Notes: generated by a model not told the origin, from the sequence alone. A stretch of DNA of 64,000 bases from JAPHTQ01 sp050288165 (GCA_050288165.1 JBNKDG010000012.1:1-64000), one strand, 5' to 3'; positions 41,784-51,814 are shown, counted from the stretch's first letter. A program made the numbers and translations.

Positions 41784-42632
41784 ATGCGTACCCGGCTCCA
41801 GTCGATTCTGCTACTGGCTCTTTTGCTTGCGCCAATTGGCGCAACAGCAGAAGAGAGTCTGTTGATGGGGGTATTCCCTCGACGCAATGCCACCCAAACC
41901 TCGCAGTTTTTCTCCCCCCTTGCCGACTACCTGAGCAAACAACTTGGCCGTCAGGTCAAGCTGGTCATCACCAAGGACTTCCCGACTTTCTGGAAAGACG
42001 TCAAGGCAAAACGCTACGACATTGTTCATTACAATCAGTATCACTACATTGAATCAGCGGACGACTACGACGTCATCGTCTGTAATCAGGAACAGGGTAG
42101 CGACGAGATCGCCGGTGCCCTGTATGTCCGAAAAGACAGCGGCATAACCGAGATTGGTCAATTGCGTGGCCGCAACATCATCTTTGGCGGTGGCAAGGAT
42201 GCGATGATGAGCTATATCGTTCCCCGCCACCTGCTGCTCAAGGGCGGGCTGGGCGAAAACGACTTTATCACTCACTTTGCCAGCAATCCGCCCAATGCGG
42301 TGCTCGCCGCTTACTTCAAACAGGCTGATGCTGCGGGCGCAGGTGATGTGGTGATGAAGCTGCCGACAGTTACCCATATTGCCAAAGTGGATGACTTACG
42401 TTACCTGGCTGTGAGCAAACCGATCAAACAGCTACCCTGGGCAGTACGCCGGGACCATCCAGCGAAACTGCGTGACAGGATACAGGCATTAATGACCGGA
42501 CTTGGTACATCCGATGAGGGTAAAGCAATACTCAAAGCAGCGCATGTCAATGGCTTTAGTCAGGTAGTGGATGGTGACTATGACAGCGCGCGTGAAATCA
42601 TTACCGATGTCATGCCGGGCAGCAGAGAGTAA
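41784..42632 (+). CDS. PhnD-like phosphate/phosphonate substrate-binding protein
   Basis: 282 residues from ATG 41784. Signal peptide LLLALLLAPIGATAEE, then the PhnD family features (LMGVFPRRN, FSPLADYLSKQLGR, YDIVHYNQYHY, GRNIIFGGGKDA). No ABC permease or ATPase adjoins; instead a GGDEF-EAL gene starts 8 bases later, so the binding protein probably serves as a ligand sensor rather than a transporter part. Confidence 0.88.
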   Translation: MRTRLQSILLLALLLAPIGATAEESLLMGVFPRRNATQTSQFFSPLADYLSKQLGRQVKLVITKDFPTFWKDVKAKRYDIVHYNQYHYIESADDYDVIVCNQEQGSDEIAGALYVRKDSGITEIGQLRGRNIIFGGGKDAMMSYIVPRHLLLKGGLGENDFITHFASNPPNAVLAAYFKQADAAGAGDVVMKLPTVTHIAKVDDLRYLAVSKPIKQLPWAVRRDHPAKLRDRIQALMTGLGTSDEGKAILKAAHVNGFSQVVDGDYDSAREIITDVMPGSRE

Positions 42633-42640
42633 GAAATACG

Positions 42641-44716
42641 ATGCAGATGGTCTCACGCCTGGGTGTAAAATTTGTCGTGCTGGTGGTGGCGATTCTGTCG
42701 TTGACACTGCTTCTCAGTGCATCATGGTTTGTGACACAGCAAAAGCAGCAACTACAGGAGCAGTTGCTCGACCGGGAGAAGTTGATAGGCAACTTCCTCG
42801 CAGCGGCCAGTGTGGGGCCAATACTCTCCTACGACTTTGTCACCCTTGAAAATTACGTCAAGGATACTGATACGCGTCCCGATGTCGTCTTTAGTGTGAT
42901 ACTCGATAGCAACAACATTCCACTAACAAACTACATCAACAATAACAATCCATATGTGCGCAATCTGGCGAGTGGTGCTGAGCTTGATTCCATCACTGAT
43001 CTCCTGCAAATTGCCCTGCAATCGCCCTCAGTGACCGTTGCCACCTTCCCGATCGAATACAACCAGCGACAACTTGGCAGCGTGATCGTCGGCATTAGTA
43101 ATGAGCGACTGGAACAGGAAATCATGGACTATTTCGTGCTCCAGCTTGCCGTCTATAGCACCATCATTCTATTCCTCAGTTTATCCATTTACCTGGTATT
43201 CCGTTTTAGTGTACTCCAACCAATTAATCATCTCATTAATGGTGCACGCCGTATTTCAGACGGGCAATATGATGAGCCTGTCATGGTCACCTCCAGAGAT
43301 GAAATGGGTGAACTGACCAAGACCTTTAACAACATGATGAGCGAAGTACGCAAGGATCGTGAGCTACTAAACTTTCAGGCCAACTTTGATTCACTGACCG
43401 GTTTACCCAACCGGGTTCAGGCGGTGGAGCGACTTGCTCTGGAGATATCACGTGCACAACGGGAAGATCATGGTTTTGCCATCATTTTTATCGACCTCAA
43501 CAACTTCAAATACGTCAATGACACCATGGGGCACATGGCAGGCGATGAATTATTGGCTGGACTGAGCAAGCGTTTTCGCTCAGTACTGCGTGGTTCAGAT
43601 ATTATTGCCCGTCTTGGCGGCGACGAATTCCTGGTCATACTGCCCACTGCGACACGTCCGGCCGAAAGTAAGGAAGTCGCACAGCGACTCATCGACAGTC
43701 TCGAAGACGCGATCATGGTGCAGGGACGAGAAGTCTTTATCCGTTGCAGCATGGGCATCGCAATTTACCCAACGGACGGCAAAAGTGCTGAAGAGCTTAT
43801 GGCCAATGCAGATAACGCCATGTACCAGTCAAAACTGGCGCATACTGACGACATCAGTTTCTTTGCCCCGGAGATGAACCAGAAATTCAAGGAACGCCTT
43901 GAACTGGAACATGACATGCACCTGGCATTGGAACAACAGCAATTCAAGCTTTACTATCAACCCATCTACAACATCAAGGAACAACGAGTTGTCGGTGCTG
44001 AGGTACTACTGCGTTGGCTGCACCCCAAGCGTGGCATCATTCACCCGCTGACTTTCATCCCACTCGCGGAATCTACCGGTCGTATCATCCAGATTGGACG
44101 CTGGGCAATTCATAGCGCGCTTACCAGCGTAAGAGATCTACTGGAACAGGGATTGAACCCCGGTTATGTGACCGTAAATGTTTCGAGGGTACAGTTGACC
44201 AGCGACTTTGAGGCTATGATCCAGTCAGCGCTTGACCTTGCCAATCTACCGGCTAGCCGACTGCGCCTGGAAGTGACAGAGAGCGCGCTGATGGAGCACT
44301 ATGGTGAATTACCTGAAATGTTACGCCGTCTGGATAGTATCGGCGTCAAGTTGGTGCTGGATGACTTCGGCACCGGCTTCTCATCCCTCAACTATCTCAA
44401 GCATTTTCCTTTTCATACACTGAAAATCGATAAAAGTTTTATCGACAATGTCCCTGACAACGAGGATGACGCTTCACTGGTACGCGGCATCATCGCGATG
44501 GCTCGCAGCCTTGGCCTGACCATCATCAGTGAAGGGGTAGAACGTGACGACCAGTACCGTTTCCTGCTCGGTTCAGATGTCGACGCGGCGCAAGGATATC
44601 TGTTCGCCAGACCTATGTCTTACGACGATTATATTGCCTACTTGCTCAAGCAACAGGATAGCGCAAATGCCAGCAGCGCAGGTGAAACAAGCATCTTACT
44701 AAAAAAGCCACGCTAG
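42641..44716 (+). CDS. Membrane GGDEF-EAL cyclic-di-GMP protein
   Basis: 691 residues: helix 10-32, periplasmic domain 33-165, helix 166-187, HAMP 189-240, GGDEF domain with intact RLGGDEF (326-330) and the RxxD inhibitory site (R317-D320), then EAL domain with EVLLRW, VNVS, TESAL, DDFGTGFSSL, KIDKSF and SEGVER. All main catalytic residues of both domains are present. The periplasmic domain could meet the PhnD-like protein. Confidence 0.93.
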   Translation: MQMVSRLGVKFVVLVVAILSLTLLLSASWFVTQQKQQLQEQLLDREKLIGNFLAAASVGPILSYDFVTLENYVKDTDTRPDVVFSVILDSNNIPLTNYINNNNPYVRNLASGAELDSITDLLQIALQSPSVTVATFPIEYNQRQLGSVIVGISNERLEQEIMDYFVLQLAVYSTIILFLSLSIYLVFRFSVLQPINHLINGARRISDGQYDEPVMVTSRDEMGELTKTFNNMMSEVRKDRELLNFQANFDSLTGLPNRVQAVERLALEISRAQREDHGFAIIFIDLNNFKYVNDTMGHMAGDELLAGLSKRFRSVLRGSDIIARLGGDEFLVILPTATRPAESKEVAQRLIDSLEDAIMVQGREVFIRCSMGIAIYPTDGKSAEELMANADNAMYQSKLAHTDDISFFAPEMNQKFKERLELEHDMHLALEQQQFKLYYQPIYNIKEQRVVGAEVLLRWLHPKRGIIHPLTFIPLAESTGRIIQIGRWAIHSALTSVRDLLEQGLNPGYVTVNVSRVQLTSDFEAMIQSALDLANLPASRLRLEVTESALMEHYGELPEMLRRLDSIGVKLVLDDFGTGFSSLNYLKHFPFHTLKIDKSFIDNVPDNEDDASLVRGIIAMARSLGLTIISEGVERDDQYRFLLGSDVDAAQGYLFARPMSYDDYIAYLLKQQDSANASSAGETSILLKKPR

Positions 44717-44721
44717 ATAAT

Positions 44722-45936
44722 TCAGAAATAAAAGCGCAAGCGTAGAGTCATCGCCATAGGTAGATGACCGAATTCAGATTGAACCTCACTCGTACTATTC
44801 AAACCCTTGCCGTTGGAAAACATCAGGGAAAACAGCAGATCGGATTCATTACTCACAGAGTACTTCAGGCTAAGCTGATGCAACAGCGAGGTAGCAAGTT
44901 TATCCTGCCCATCACTGACGCTGGCGGTAAACAGTGAATAGCTGCCGTGGAGCAGTGGCGTGATATCCCGATCGACCATCAATCCCAGTACCTGCCTGCC
45001 AAGTTGTTGCTGCAGACCATAGCTCATGAGTGGATCAGTGACCATTGCAGCAAGCGCCGCTTCCGAGCTTGCACCATGACCATTGTCATACCATTCGGCG
45101 GCAATCAAGGTACCGTCGGAAAACTGGTAATCAACACCGGCGATCCAGAAAAGGAATTTTTCATCCGTATCATTGAGAGTATAGTGAGCGCCCTCCACTC
45201 GCCAGCCCATACCACCCAAGGCACTTTCGAAACTGCCGCCAACAACCGTGTTACCCAGTACACTGCCTCCTAGCAGGGAAAGCTCCGAAATCTCCCCCGC
45301 CTGTCGGCGGTAATAAAATCCACCACTGTTTTCCACGACGTCGTTGTCTTTGGGTTTCAATACATACGCAGCGGTCAACGAGGAAAAGGGAGAGGGATAC
45401 CAGTCAAACAGGAGACTATCGATACCCGGCTTAAAATCGGTGTCGAGATCGGTCGGTGCGAAGGCGCCGAAGATATTCAGCGGTTGCCAGAAGCGCCCAC
45501 TCCCCCAATCGATCGGCTGCCGACCGAGAGCGAGACTCATATTGCCGAAACGATGTTTGCAGGAGAAGCGATCCAGCTCATAACCGATACGGGTAGTCGT
45601 GCTGCCGGTGCTTTCATCCAACCAGTTGTCCGACAGATCGTCGTAACGAAACAGTGTCGATGAAGCGGCATAGGAGAGGTAACCATCGGTGTGCTGTCGG
45701 GCCATTTTCAGATGTACCGACCACTCATCACTTTCACTGGCGTCATCCAGCATCAGCCGCACGCTCTCCTGATCGGCGATAAGGGTCTGGTTGTTTTCAT
45801 CGACATAACCCAAATCACCTTTCTCAGCCACTGCGGTAGTACCCAGCATGGAGAAACGGCCGGTCAACTCCATCGCATCGAGCGTTGCCCAGGGCGACGA
45901 CACGGCGAGAAGAATGAAAAGATTACATGGACGCAT
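44722..45936 (-). CDS. Outer-membrane beta-barrel protein of ABC/LolA-like operon
   Basis: 404 residues from ATG 45936; the frame upstream overlaps the ATPase gene. Signal peptide LFILLAVSSPWATLDAME, then a porin-like beta-rich protein with GRQPIDWGSGRFWQPLNIF and GIDSLLFDWYP, a segment seen in DUF1302-type and related barrels, and a terminal LRLRFYF. Last gene of the operon; probably forms the outer-membrane end of an envelope system. Confidence 0.75.
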   Translation of the reverse strand: MRPCNLFILLAVSSPWATLDAMELTGRFSMLGTTAVAEKGDLGYVDENNQTLIADQESVRLMLDDASESDEWSVHLKMARQHTDGYLSYAASSTLFRYDDLSDNWLDESTGSTTTRIGYELDRFSCKHRFGNMSLALGRQPIDWGSGRFWQPLNIFGAFAPTDLDTDFKPGIDSLLFDWYPSPFSSLTAAYVLKPKDNDVVENSGGFYYRRQAGEISELSLLGGSVLGNTVVGGSFESALGGMGWRVEGAHYTLNDTDEKFLFWIAGVDYQFSDGTLIAAEWYDNGHGASSEAALAAMVTDPLMSYGLQQQLGRQVLGLMVDRDITPLLHGSYSLFTASVSDGQDKLATSLLHQLSLKYSVSNESDLLFSLMFSNGKGLNSTSEVQSEFGHLPMAMTLRLRFYF

Positions 45937-46630
45937 GAGAATGCCGTTCGACCCTTTCATCGCTTTCAATCTGGCCGTCGCGCAGTGTAATGATGCGCTC
46001 GGCCCGCTCCACGACTCGTGGATCATGGGTGGAAAAGATAAAGGTGGTTTTCTCCTCATGGGAGAGTTTGTGCATGATGTCGAGCAGCGCGCCAGCGTTT
46101 TCCGAATCGAGGTTGGCGGTCGGTTCGTCGGCCAGCACCAAACGTGGATTGGCCGCCAGGGCACGCGCCACCGCCACACGTTGCTGCTGTCCGCCGGAGA
46201 GCGCCGCGGGACGACGATGCATCATCTCTTTCAAACCAACCAGCTCCAGGTAATGCTCCGCCCGCTCACGTTGTTCATGCAACGGTCTGCCCTGCAACAC
46301 CATCACCAGTTCCACATTTTCCAGTGCGCTCAACACCGGCACCAGATTATAGGCCTGGAAGATAAAGCCAAGCTGGAACAGACGGAAATCGGAGAGCGCT
46401 GCTTCACTCAATGAAGTGAGGTCGGTGCTGTTAAGGTGAATGTTTCCGCTGCTCGGTGCATCGAGACCGCCGATGATATTGAGCAGAGTGGTCTTGCCGG
46501 AACCGGAAGGGCCGACCAGGGCAGCGAACTCCCCCTCCTCCACCTGCATGTTGATCGCCTGCAGGGCCTGCACTTCCACTTCGCCCTGGCGGTAACGTTT
46601 TCCAATGTCGTTCAATCTTAGAAGCGCCAT
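45923..46630 (-). CDS. LolD/MacB-type ABC transporter ATPase
   Basis: 235 residues: Walker A GPSGSGKTTLLN, Q-loop FQAYNLVPVLSALENV, signature LSGGQQQRVAVARAL and Walker B LVLADEPTANLD. The energiser for the two FtsX-type permeases upstream. It ends 14 bases inside the barrel gene. Confidence 0.94.
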   Translation of the reverse strand: MALLRLNDIGKRYRQGEVEVQALQAINMQVEEGEFAALVGPSGSGKTTLLNIIGGLDAPSSGNIHLNSTDLTSLSEAALSDFRLFQLGFIFQAYNLVPVLSALENVELVMVLQGRPLHEQRERAEHYLELVGLKEMMHRRPAALSGGQQQRVAVARALAANPRLVLADEPTANLDSENAGALLDIMHKLSHEEKTTFIFSTHDPRVVERAERIITLRDGQIESDERVERHSHASM

Positions 46631-46645
46631 AGTTAATACTCCAAT

Positions 46646-47923
46646 TCAAGTACGCAGTGCCTGCACGGGGGTCACCCGTGCCGCTTTCAGTGCCGGATAG
46701 ATACCGGAGGCCAAGGTGGCAACGAATACGATAACGGTCAGTTGAATCACCCTGCCCTGCGACAATTCGGTGTAGACGATCGGATCAATGAATGTCCCCA
46801 TCATTGCCGTGTCGCCCCCCAGCATGGCGGAGAAATCGAGACCATGTTGCGAAAACCACCAGTGGGTGCCGCCGCCGACGATCCAGCCGATGAGCACCGC
46901 CAACATACTCAGCAGCATCGACTCGCAGAAGACCAGCAACAGCAGATGGGTTCTACCCAGACCGAGGGCACGCAACAGACCGAACTCACGGGTCCGCTCC
47001 AGCACGCTCATCAAAACGGTGTTGAGAATACCGAACACCACCATGGTCAGAATCAACACCAGAAAGACGTAGTTACCGGCATCGTCGATAACAATGAACT
47101 GCACCAGTTGCGGCATCAGTTCCTGCCAATCGAGCACCACGGTTTTATCGTCGCTGACCGCAGGTTTGATGATGCCTTTAATTTCACTGAGAGCATCCGG
47201 ATCGTCGAGGAAGATGGCAAAACGGGTCACCGGCTGTTTTTGCGGCTCGGCTCCTTCGCCTTCCAGGAAATAGCGAGCAAAGGTGATATCGCTAAGCACC
47301 AGATAGTCGTCGAGTTCATCCACGTGGGAATCGAAGATGCCGCGCACCCGACCGAGTTGAGCCTGGGTGTCACCGCCTCGGGTGCCAGCCATCAATACCA
47401 CCTTGCCGCCGACCTTGACCTTGAGCTTGCGCGCCATACCGTCACCAATGACGATACCGCGATGATCCTCCTGCTTGATCCAGTGACCGTCGATCAATTT
47501 CGGTTTAAGCATCGCAACACGAGGATCGTTAGCCGCACTCATTCCTTCAAGCGCGGCACCGACCGAGTTATTGGCAGTACTGGCCAACACCTGCAACGAA
47601 ATGCGTGGCTCGATGCTGGCGGCAACACCCAGTCTGTCCAGTTTTGCCTGCAGCGTACGACCATCGGCCAGATACTTGTGATTGGCAGGTGCCTCCAGGT
47701 AACCGCGCGGTTGCACCGCCATGTGTCCCTCGCCCAGTTTGATCGCATTGCGGATCATCGAGTTGTGGCTGCCGTCGCCGATGCCGATGGAGAAGACCGC
47801 CAAACCGAAACCGATGGCAATGGAACTGAGGGTGATCACCGTGCGTTTACGATGGCGCCAGAGATTGCGCCAGGCCAGTTTCACCAGCAGAGTGAGCGGC
47901 ATTTGACTGTGTTGAGCTGTCAT
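46646..47923 (-). CDS. FtsX/MacB-type ABC permease 1
   Basis: 425 residues: N-terminal helix after RNLWRHRKRTVIT, a large periplasmic domain, and three C-terminal helices around the FtsX domain (VVFGILNTVLMSVLERTREF). Four-base overlap with permease 2. Together they resemble LolCE-like lipid or lipoprotein extractors or mechanotransmission systems, not channels. Confidence 0.93.
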   Translation of the reverse strand: MTAQHSQMPLTLLVKLAWRNLWRHRKRTVITLSSIAIGFGLAVFSIGIGDGSHNSMIRNAIKLGEGHMAVQPRGYLEAPANHKYLADGRTLQAKLDRLGVAASIEPRISLQVLASTANNSVGAALEGMSAANDPRVAMLKPKLIDGHWIKQEDHRGIVIGDGMARKLKVKVGGKVVLMAGTRGGDTQAQLGRVRGIFDSHVDELDDYLVLSDITFARYFLEGEGAEPQKQPVTRFAIFLDDPDALSEIKGIIKPAVSDDKTVVLDWQELMPQLVQFIVIDDAGNYVFLVLILTMVVFGILNTVLMSVLERTREFGLLRALGLGRTHLLLLVFCESMLLSMLAVLIGWIVGGGTHWWFSQHGLDFSAMLGGDTAMMGTFIDPIVYTELSQGRVIQLTVIVFVATLASGIYPALKAARVTPVQALRT

Positions 47924-49242
47924 CGCAGTACCTCCGCTGGTTTGAGCCGTATCGTGCGCCAGGAGGGAATCAGTGAAGCAACCAGGCTGACCACCAGGGT
48001 CAACAGGCTGGCTTCAACGATCTGGCTCGGTTCGAAGTAGCCACGAATGACTGGCTCGAAAGCGATACCCGCCCAGTCATAACCGTCGGGCATGCTGGCG
48101 CTGAAATCGATACCGTGGGTCTCCAGGTAACGCGAAACGAAGGTGCCGAGAATAGAACCGATCACAGCCGAGACGAGGGTCAGGAAGAACGACTCAAGCA
48201 AGACCATCAGCAACAGCCAACGGCGTTTCATGCCAATGGAAAGCAGGATGCCGAATTCATGGGTGCGTTCGTGCACCGCCATCAGCATGGTGTTGAGCAT
48301 TCCCAATGAGGCCAGACCTACGATGATCAGTCCCATAAACAGCAGCATCGTTCGACTCATCTGCAACATATCCGCAACCGCCGGATTGAGCTGTCGCCAG
48401 TTGCGCAATACTGCCGCCCCACCCAGTTCATCGAGGTGCTGCTCCTGCTGCAACGTCAGCAGTGTCTTTTCCAGTTCAGGCTGTATGCGGGGTAGTGTTT
48501 CGATATCATCCAGTTTGATCGACAGTTCGTGGAAACCACTTTCCAGATACATCAACTGCCGGTAGGCGTCGATCGACATCAGTACACCCATGCGATCGAA
48601 ATTGGGCTCCAGCGGCTTAAGCACCGCTGCGACACGATAAAGCCCGTTGCCGATACTGCCGTCGGCACTCTGGGTAACCAACACCAGTTCATCACCTGGA
48701 CCCAGCTTCATGTTTTTCGCCAGTTGCGCACCGATCACTACGTTATAACGAACAAGACCGGCGTTAGTTGTATCGGCCACGCCAAGATCCACTTCGCCGC
48801 TGCGCACATGACCCAATATTTTGGTCACCTTCGTTTCGCGCTGTGGGTCCACCGCTTTGAGCAACACACCGGTGGAGGTATTAGTAGAGCTTGCCAGACC
48901 GGCCGCGTAGAGACGCGGTGCAAAGTGGATAGAGGGATATGCCTGCTCATAGCGATCGAGGTATGACCAGGGTAGCGTGGCGTAGAGATCCTGATCGTCA
49001 ATAAAGGCCTGGCGATGCACCTGCAGGTGTCCGGTACTCACGTCGGTGGCATATTCCACCATCTGTCGCGTCATCCCATCCAGGATCGAGGCGTAGAGGA
49101 TCACCATGACCAGACCACCGACCAGGGCGGAGATGGTGAGCATGCTGCGCACCGGGTTACGCCAGATATTGCGCCAGGCAATATACAGCAGCATCGGCAG
49201 GCGGCTGAACATGTTGGCGTTGAGTAATTGATTCGTATTCAT
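47920..49242 (-). CDS. FtsX/MacB-type ABC permease 2
   Basis: 440 residues, same topology as permease 1 (N-terminal IAWRNIWRNPVRSMLTI, C-terminal LNTMLMAVHERTHEFGIL). The two are paralogues with diverged periplasmic domains, suggesting a heterodimer. Four bases separate it from the LolA-like gene upstream. Confidence 0.93.
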   Translation of the reverse strand: MNTNQLLNANMFSRLPMLLYIAWRNIWRNPVRSMLTISALVGGLVMVILYASILDGMTRQMVEYATDVSTGHLQVHRQAFIDDQDLYATLPWSYLDRYEQAYPSIHFAPRLYAAGLASSTNTSTGVLLKAVDPQRETKVTKILGHVRSGEVDLGVADTTNAGLVRYNVVIGAQLAKNMKLGPGDELVLVTQSADGSIGNGLYRVAAVLKPLEPNFDRMGVLMSIDAYRQLMYLESGFHELSIKLDDIETLPRIQPELEKTLLTLQQEQHLDELGGAAVLRNWRQLNPAVADMLQMSRTMLLFMGLIIVGLASLGMLNTMLMAVHERTHEFGILLSIGMKRRWLLLMVLLESFFLTLVSAVIGSILGTFVSRYLETHGIDFSASMPDGYDWAGIAFEPVIRGYFEPSQIVEASLLTLVVSLVASLIPSWRTIRLKPAEVLR

Positions 49243-49246
49243 CGTA

Positions 49247-50008
49247 TCAACGCCGCTTTTTCAGGTTTTGCAGGGAGAAGAACGACTCCTGCAACGGTAC
49301 GCCGAATTCGATCGCGCTGTAGACGATCACCGTCGATTCGTTCGGCTTGTCTTCCGGTTGCAGGCTCATGCGCATCGGAACCGCACGACCATCGATGCTC
49401 TGGATCTGATCGAAGCTCATGGTGCGAATCAGCACACCCTCTTCGTCATAGTAGAGCGCACGGTAAGGTGCCAGGGTCTTCTGATCGATCTCCATCGTCA
49501 CCTTACCCCAGACCACCGCTGCATTCGGCTTCGGGATCGAAGTTATTTCATAGATCGCCCGGCCGTCGCGTTTCCCTTCGAAGGTAATGCTGGAGTCGTA
49601 GTCGTCTTCGTAGGTGCTCTCCTTCACCAGATCGTCATTGGTGAAGTGACTGCCCATCCATGAACCGGACATCATGCTCGACGGCACCTTGGTGACGCGG
49701 TTGATCTTGGGCAGGTAGTTCCAGATGTTCTCCTCGACCTTTAGGGTGGCAATGCCTCGGTCCTTGACCGGATCTTGTATCACTACCAGTGAATAGTCCT
49801 TGCCACGCGACCACGCCTCCATAGTCATGCTGCGCTCATAGCGGCGAGTTTTGACCGTCATGGTCATGGTGGCCTGGGAAGTCTCGCCGCGCCATAGTTT
49901 ATCGATGTGGCGGATGAGCTCGCCCACTTCAATCGCCTGTACAGGCGCAGCGCCAACCAGTAGGAGAATCAGGAGTGCCTTTTGGCACCAGGCTTTATAT
50001 ATGAGCAT
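49247..50008 (-). CDS. LolA-like outer-membrane lipoprotein-sorting protein
   Basis: 253 residues from ATG 50008 (GGAGGCGAA upstream). Signal peptide LLILLLVGAAPVQAIE. The beta-sheet barrel pattern of the LolA-like family (TMTVKTRRYERSMTM, NYLPKINRVTKVP, GSHFTNDDLVKE). With the permeases, ATPase and barrel it looks like a dedicated periplasm-crossing lipid or lipoprotein route. Confidence 0.87.
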   Translation of the reverse strand: MLIYKAWCQKALLILLLVGAAPVQAIEVGELIRHIDKLWRGETSQATMTMTVKTRRYERSMTMEAWSRGKDYSLVVIQDPVKDRGIATLKVEENIWNYLPKINRVTKVPSSMMSGSWMGSHFTNDDLVKESTYEDDYDSSITFEGKRDGRAIYEITSIPKPNAAVVWGKVTMEIDQKTLAPYRALYYDEEGVLIRTMSFDQIQSIDGRAVPMRMSLQPEDKPNESTVIVYSAIEFGVPLQESFFSLQNLKKRR

Positions 50009-50085
50009 TTCGCCTCCCTTCCGTTTGTCCCAACACCGTAGCAGCAAATGCTGTACGAAACCGTGAATATGGGCTATTCTAGCAA

Positions 50086-50103
50086 TGACTGACCGGTCAG
50101 TCA
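50086..50103. promoter_or_regulatory. TetR operator palindrome
   Basis: TGACTGACCGGTCAGTCA is a perfect 18-bp palindrome in the 114-bp divergent gap, 19 bp before the tetR-type start. Confidence 0.88.
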
Positions 50104-50122
50104 ATTTTAAGATGAGGATGAT

Positions 50123-50725
50123 ATGGCAAGGCACGTAGATAAAGAACAGCGTCAGGCAGAACTGCTGGAAAAGGCGATTGAAGTCTTTGCCGAGCGCGGC
50201 TACCAGGCGACCACTATGGATGAAATCGCCGAGCGCGCCGGTGTCAGCAAGGGCATGCTCTACATCTATTTCAAGAACAAGGAAGCACTGTTCGGCGCCG
50301 TGTTCCGTTGGTTCGGCATGATGACCGGGGAGATGGTGCTGGAGGCGATGAGCGGTGTGGATGACGAGGCGGAACAGATCCGCCGCATCGCTGCCACCTG
50401 GGCCGAGGTAGCGATCCACCACCGTGACTTCGTACCGTTATTCCTCGACTTCTGGGCTGCCGCCAGTATGAAAGGGATGCGCAACGACTACGCCGAGGAT
50501 CTGGCAACCATGTACGAAGAGTACCGCAGTATGCTCATCGGCATCATCGAGCAGGGAAAGGCCAACGGTAAATTCCGCCAGGATGTCGACTCCAGGGCTA
50601 TCGCCTACCTGCTGGTCGGCGGCATGGACGGCATCTTCATTCAGTCCTGGCTATCTAATCCCGATAATGTCGATAGCCTGATGATGAGTGCCACGGAAAT
50701 GCTGTTACGAGGTATTAACGCCTGA
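50123..50725 (+). CDS. TetR/AcrR-family regulator
   Basis: 200 residues. Helix-turn-helix at about 12-50 (ALEVFAERGYQATT-like region; GVSKGMLYIYFKNKEALF). The C-terminal domain is a TetR ligand pocket with bulky residues. Divergent from the LolA-like/ABC operon and preceded by a perfect palindrome, so likely autorepressor and operon repressor. Confidence 0.92.
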   Translation: MARHVDKEQRQAELLEKAIEVFAERGYQATTMDEIAERAGVSKGMLYIYFKNKEALFGAVFRWFGMMTGEMVLEAMSGVDDEAEQIRRIAATWAEVAIHHRDFVPLFLDFWAAASMKGMRNDYAEDLATMYEEYRSMLIGIIEQGKANGKFRQDVDSRAIAYLLVGGMDGIFIQSWLSNPDNVDSLMMSATEMLLRGINA

Positions 50726-50728
50726 CAA

Positions 50729-51814
50729 TCACCCTGGCGTCTGCGCCAGGCTCATGCTTTTAATCTGCGCCTGCACGGCCATACCGTCGTGCAGTTTCAG
50801 CCGGTCCCAGGAGTAACGGGAGATGCGCGACAGCAAACGGGTTTCGCTCCCCTCCAGGCATAGCTGTACCAGCACCCTGCCAGGATCGCCTTCACTGTGA
50901 TCAATAATCTTTGCTGGCAGGATGTTGAGGATCGAGGTCCCCTGCGGCACGTTTAGCGCAATGCTCACTTCACGCGCAGGAATACGAACCCTTGCCCGAC
51001 TACCAACCGTTGCATCAAGACACGGCGCAAGGATCTGTAGATCACCAGGTAACGACAGCGTGGTGAGGTAGTGCTGCTCATCATGGGCGGCGATGGTCGC
51101 CTCGATCACGGCGCCGGGCTCCTCACCGGGCACAAAATGCTGGTGCAGACTGGAAAGCAACTCCACTGCATCCCCCTGCTCCACTGCCCTGCCCTTCTCC
51201 ATCTGTACGATGTGATCCGCCAGACGCGAAACCTCGGCAATGGAGTGGCTGACATAGAGTACGGGGATCGCCAGTTCGTCATGCAGTCGTTCCAGACACG
51301 GCAGAATCTCCTGCTTGCTCTTCTCATCCAGCGCCGACAACGGCTCATCCATCAGCAGCAACTGCGGGCTGGTCAGTAACGCGCGACCAATAGCGACACG
51401 CTGCCGCTCACCACCAGAGAGACGTTGCACGCCCCGTGTCAGCAGATGCTCAATGCCAAGCCAGTCGATCACCTGTTCCGGTTTTATCTGACGCTGGCTT
51501 TCGGCAATACGGCGCATGCCGAATTCAAGATTTGCGCGAACGCTAAGATGGGGAAACAGGCTTGCCTCCTGAAAGACATAACCGATGGGTCGCTGATGCA
51601 CCGGCAGGAATCGCTTTTCGTCCTGCCATACTTCACCTTTCACCGTAAGCCGACCGTTAAAACGCTCAAGCCCTGCGATGGCCCGTAGTAAGGTGGTTTT
51701 ACCGGAACCGGAGTGACCAAATAACGCCGTCACCCCTTTTCCCGGCAATTGAATATCAACGTCGAGGGCGAAATCACCCAACGTAGTGCTAAATCTGGCT
51801 GCGATGCCACTCAT
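50729..51814 (-). CDS. modC: ModC, molybdate ABC transporter ATPase
   Basis: 361 residues: Walker A GHSGSGKTTLLR, signature LSGGERQRVAIGRALL, Walker B LLLMDEPLSALD, and a C-terminal Mop/TOBE domain (VGSRARVRIPAREVSIAL). Four-base overlap with modB. Confidence 0.95.
   Translation of the reverse strand: MSGIAARFSTTLGDFALDVDIQLPGKGVTALFGHSGSGKTTLLRAIAGLERFNGRLTVKGEVWQDEKRFLPVHQRPIGYVFQEASLFPHLSVRANLEFGMRRIAESQRQIKPEQVIDWLGIEHLLTRGVQRLSGGERQRVAIGRALLTSPQLLLMDEPLSALDEKSKQEILPCLERLHDELAIPVLYVSHSIAEVSRLADHIVQMEKGRAVEQGDAVELLSSLHQHFVPGEEPGAVIEATIAAHDEQHYLTTLSLPGDLQILAPCLDATVGSRARVRIPAREVSIALNVPQGTSILNILPAKIIDHSEGDPGRVLVQLCLEGSETRLLSRISRYSWDRLKLHDGMAVQAQIKSMSLAQTPG

Noticed and set aside
45937..46179. 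N-terminal extension of the barrel protein
   Set aside because: Overlaps the ATPase gene; the signal peptide starts at 45936.
46742..48040. 432-codon plus-strand frame across the permease genes
   Set aside because: Crosses two real genes on the other strand; composition rich in His/Gln/Arg typical of shadow frames.
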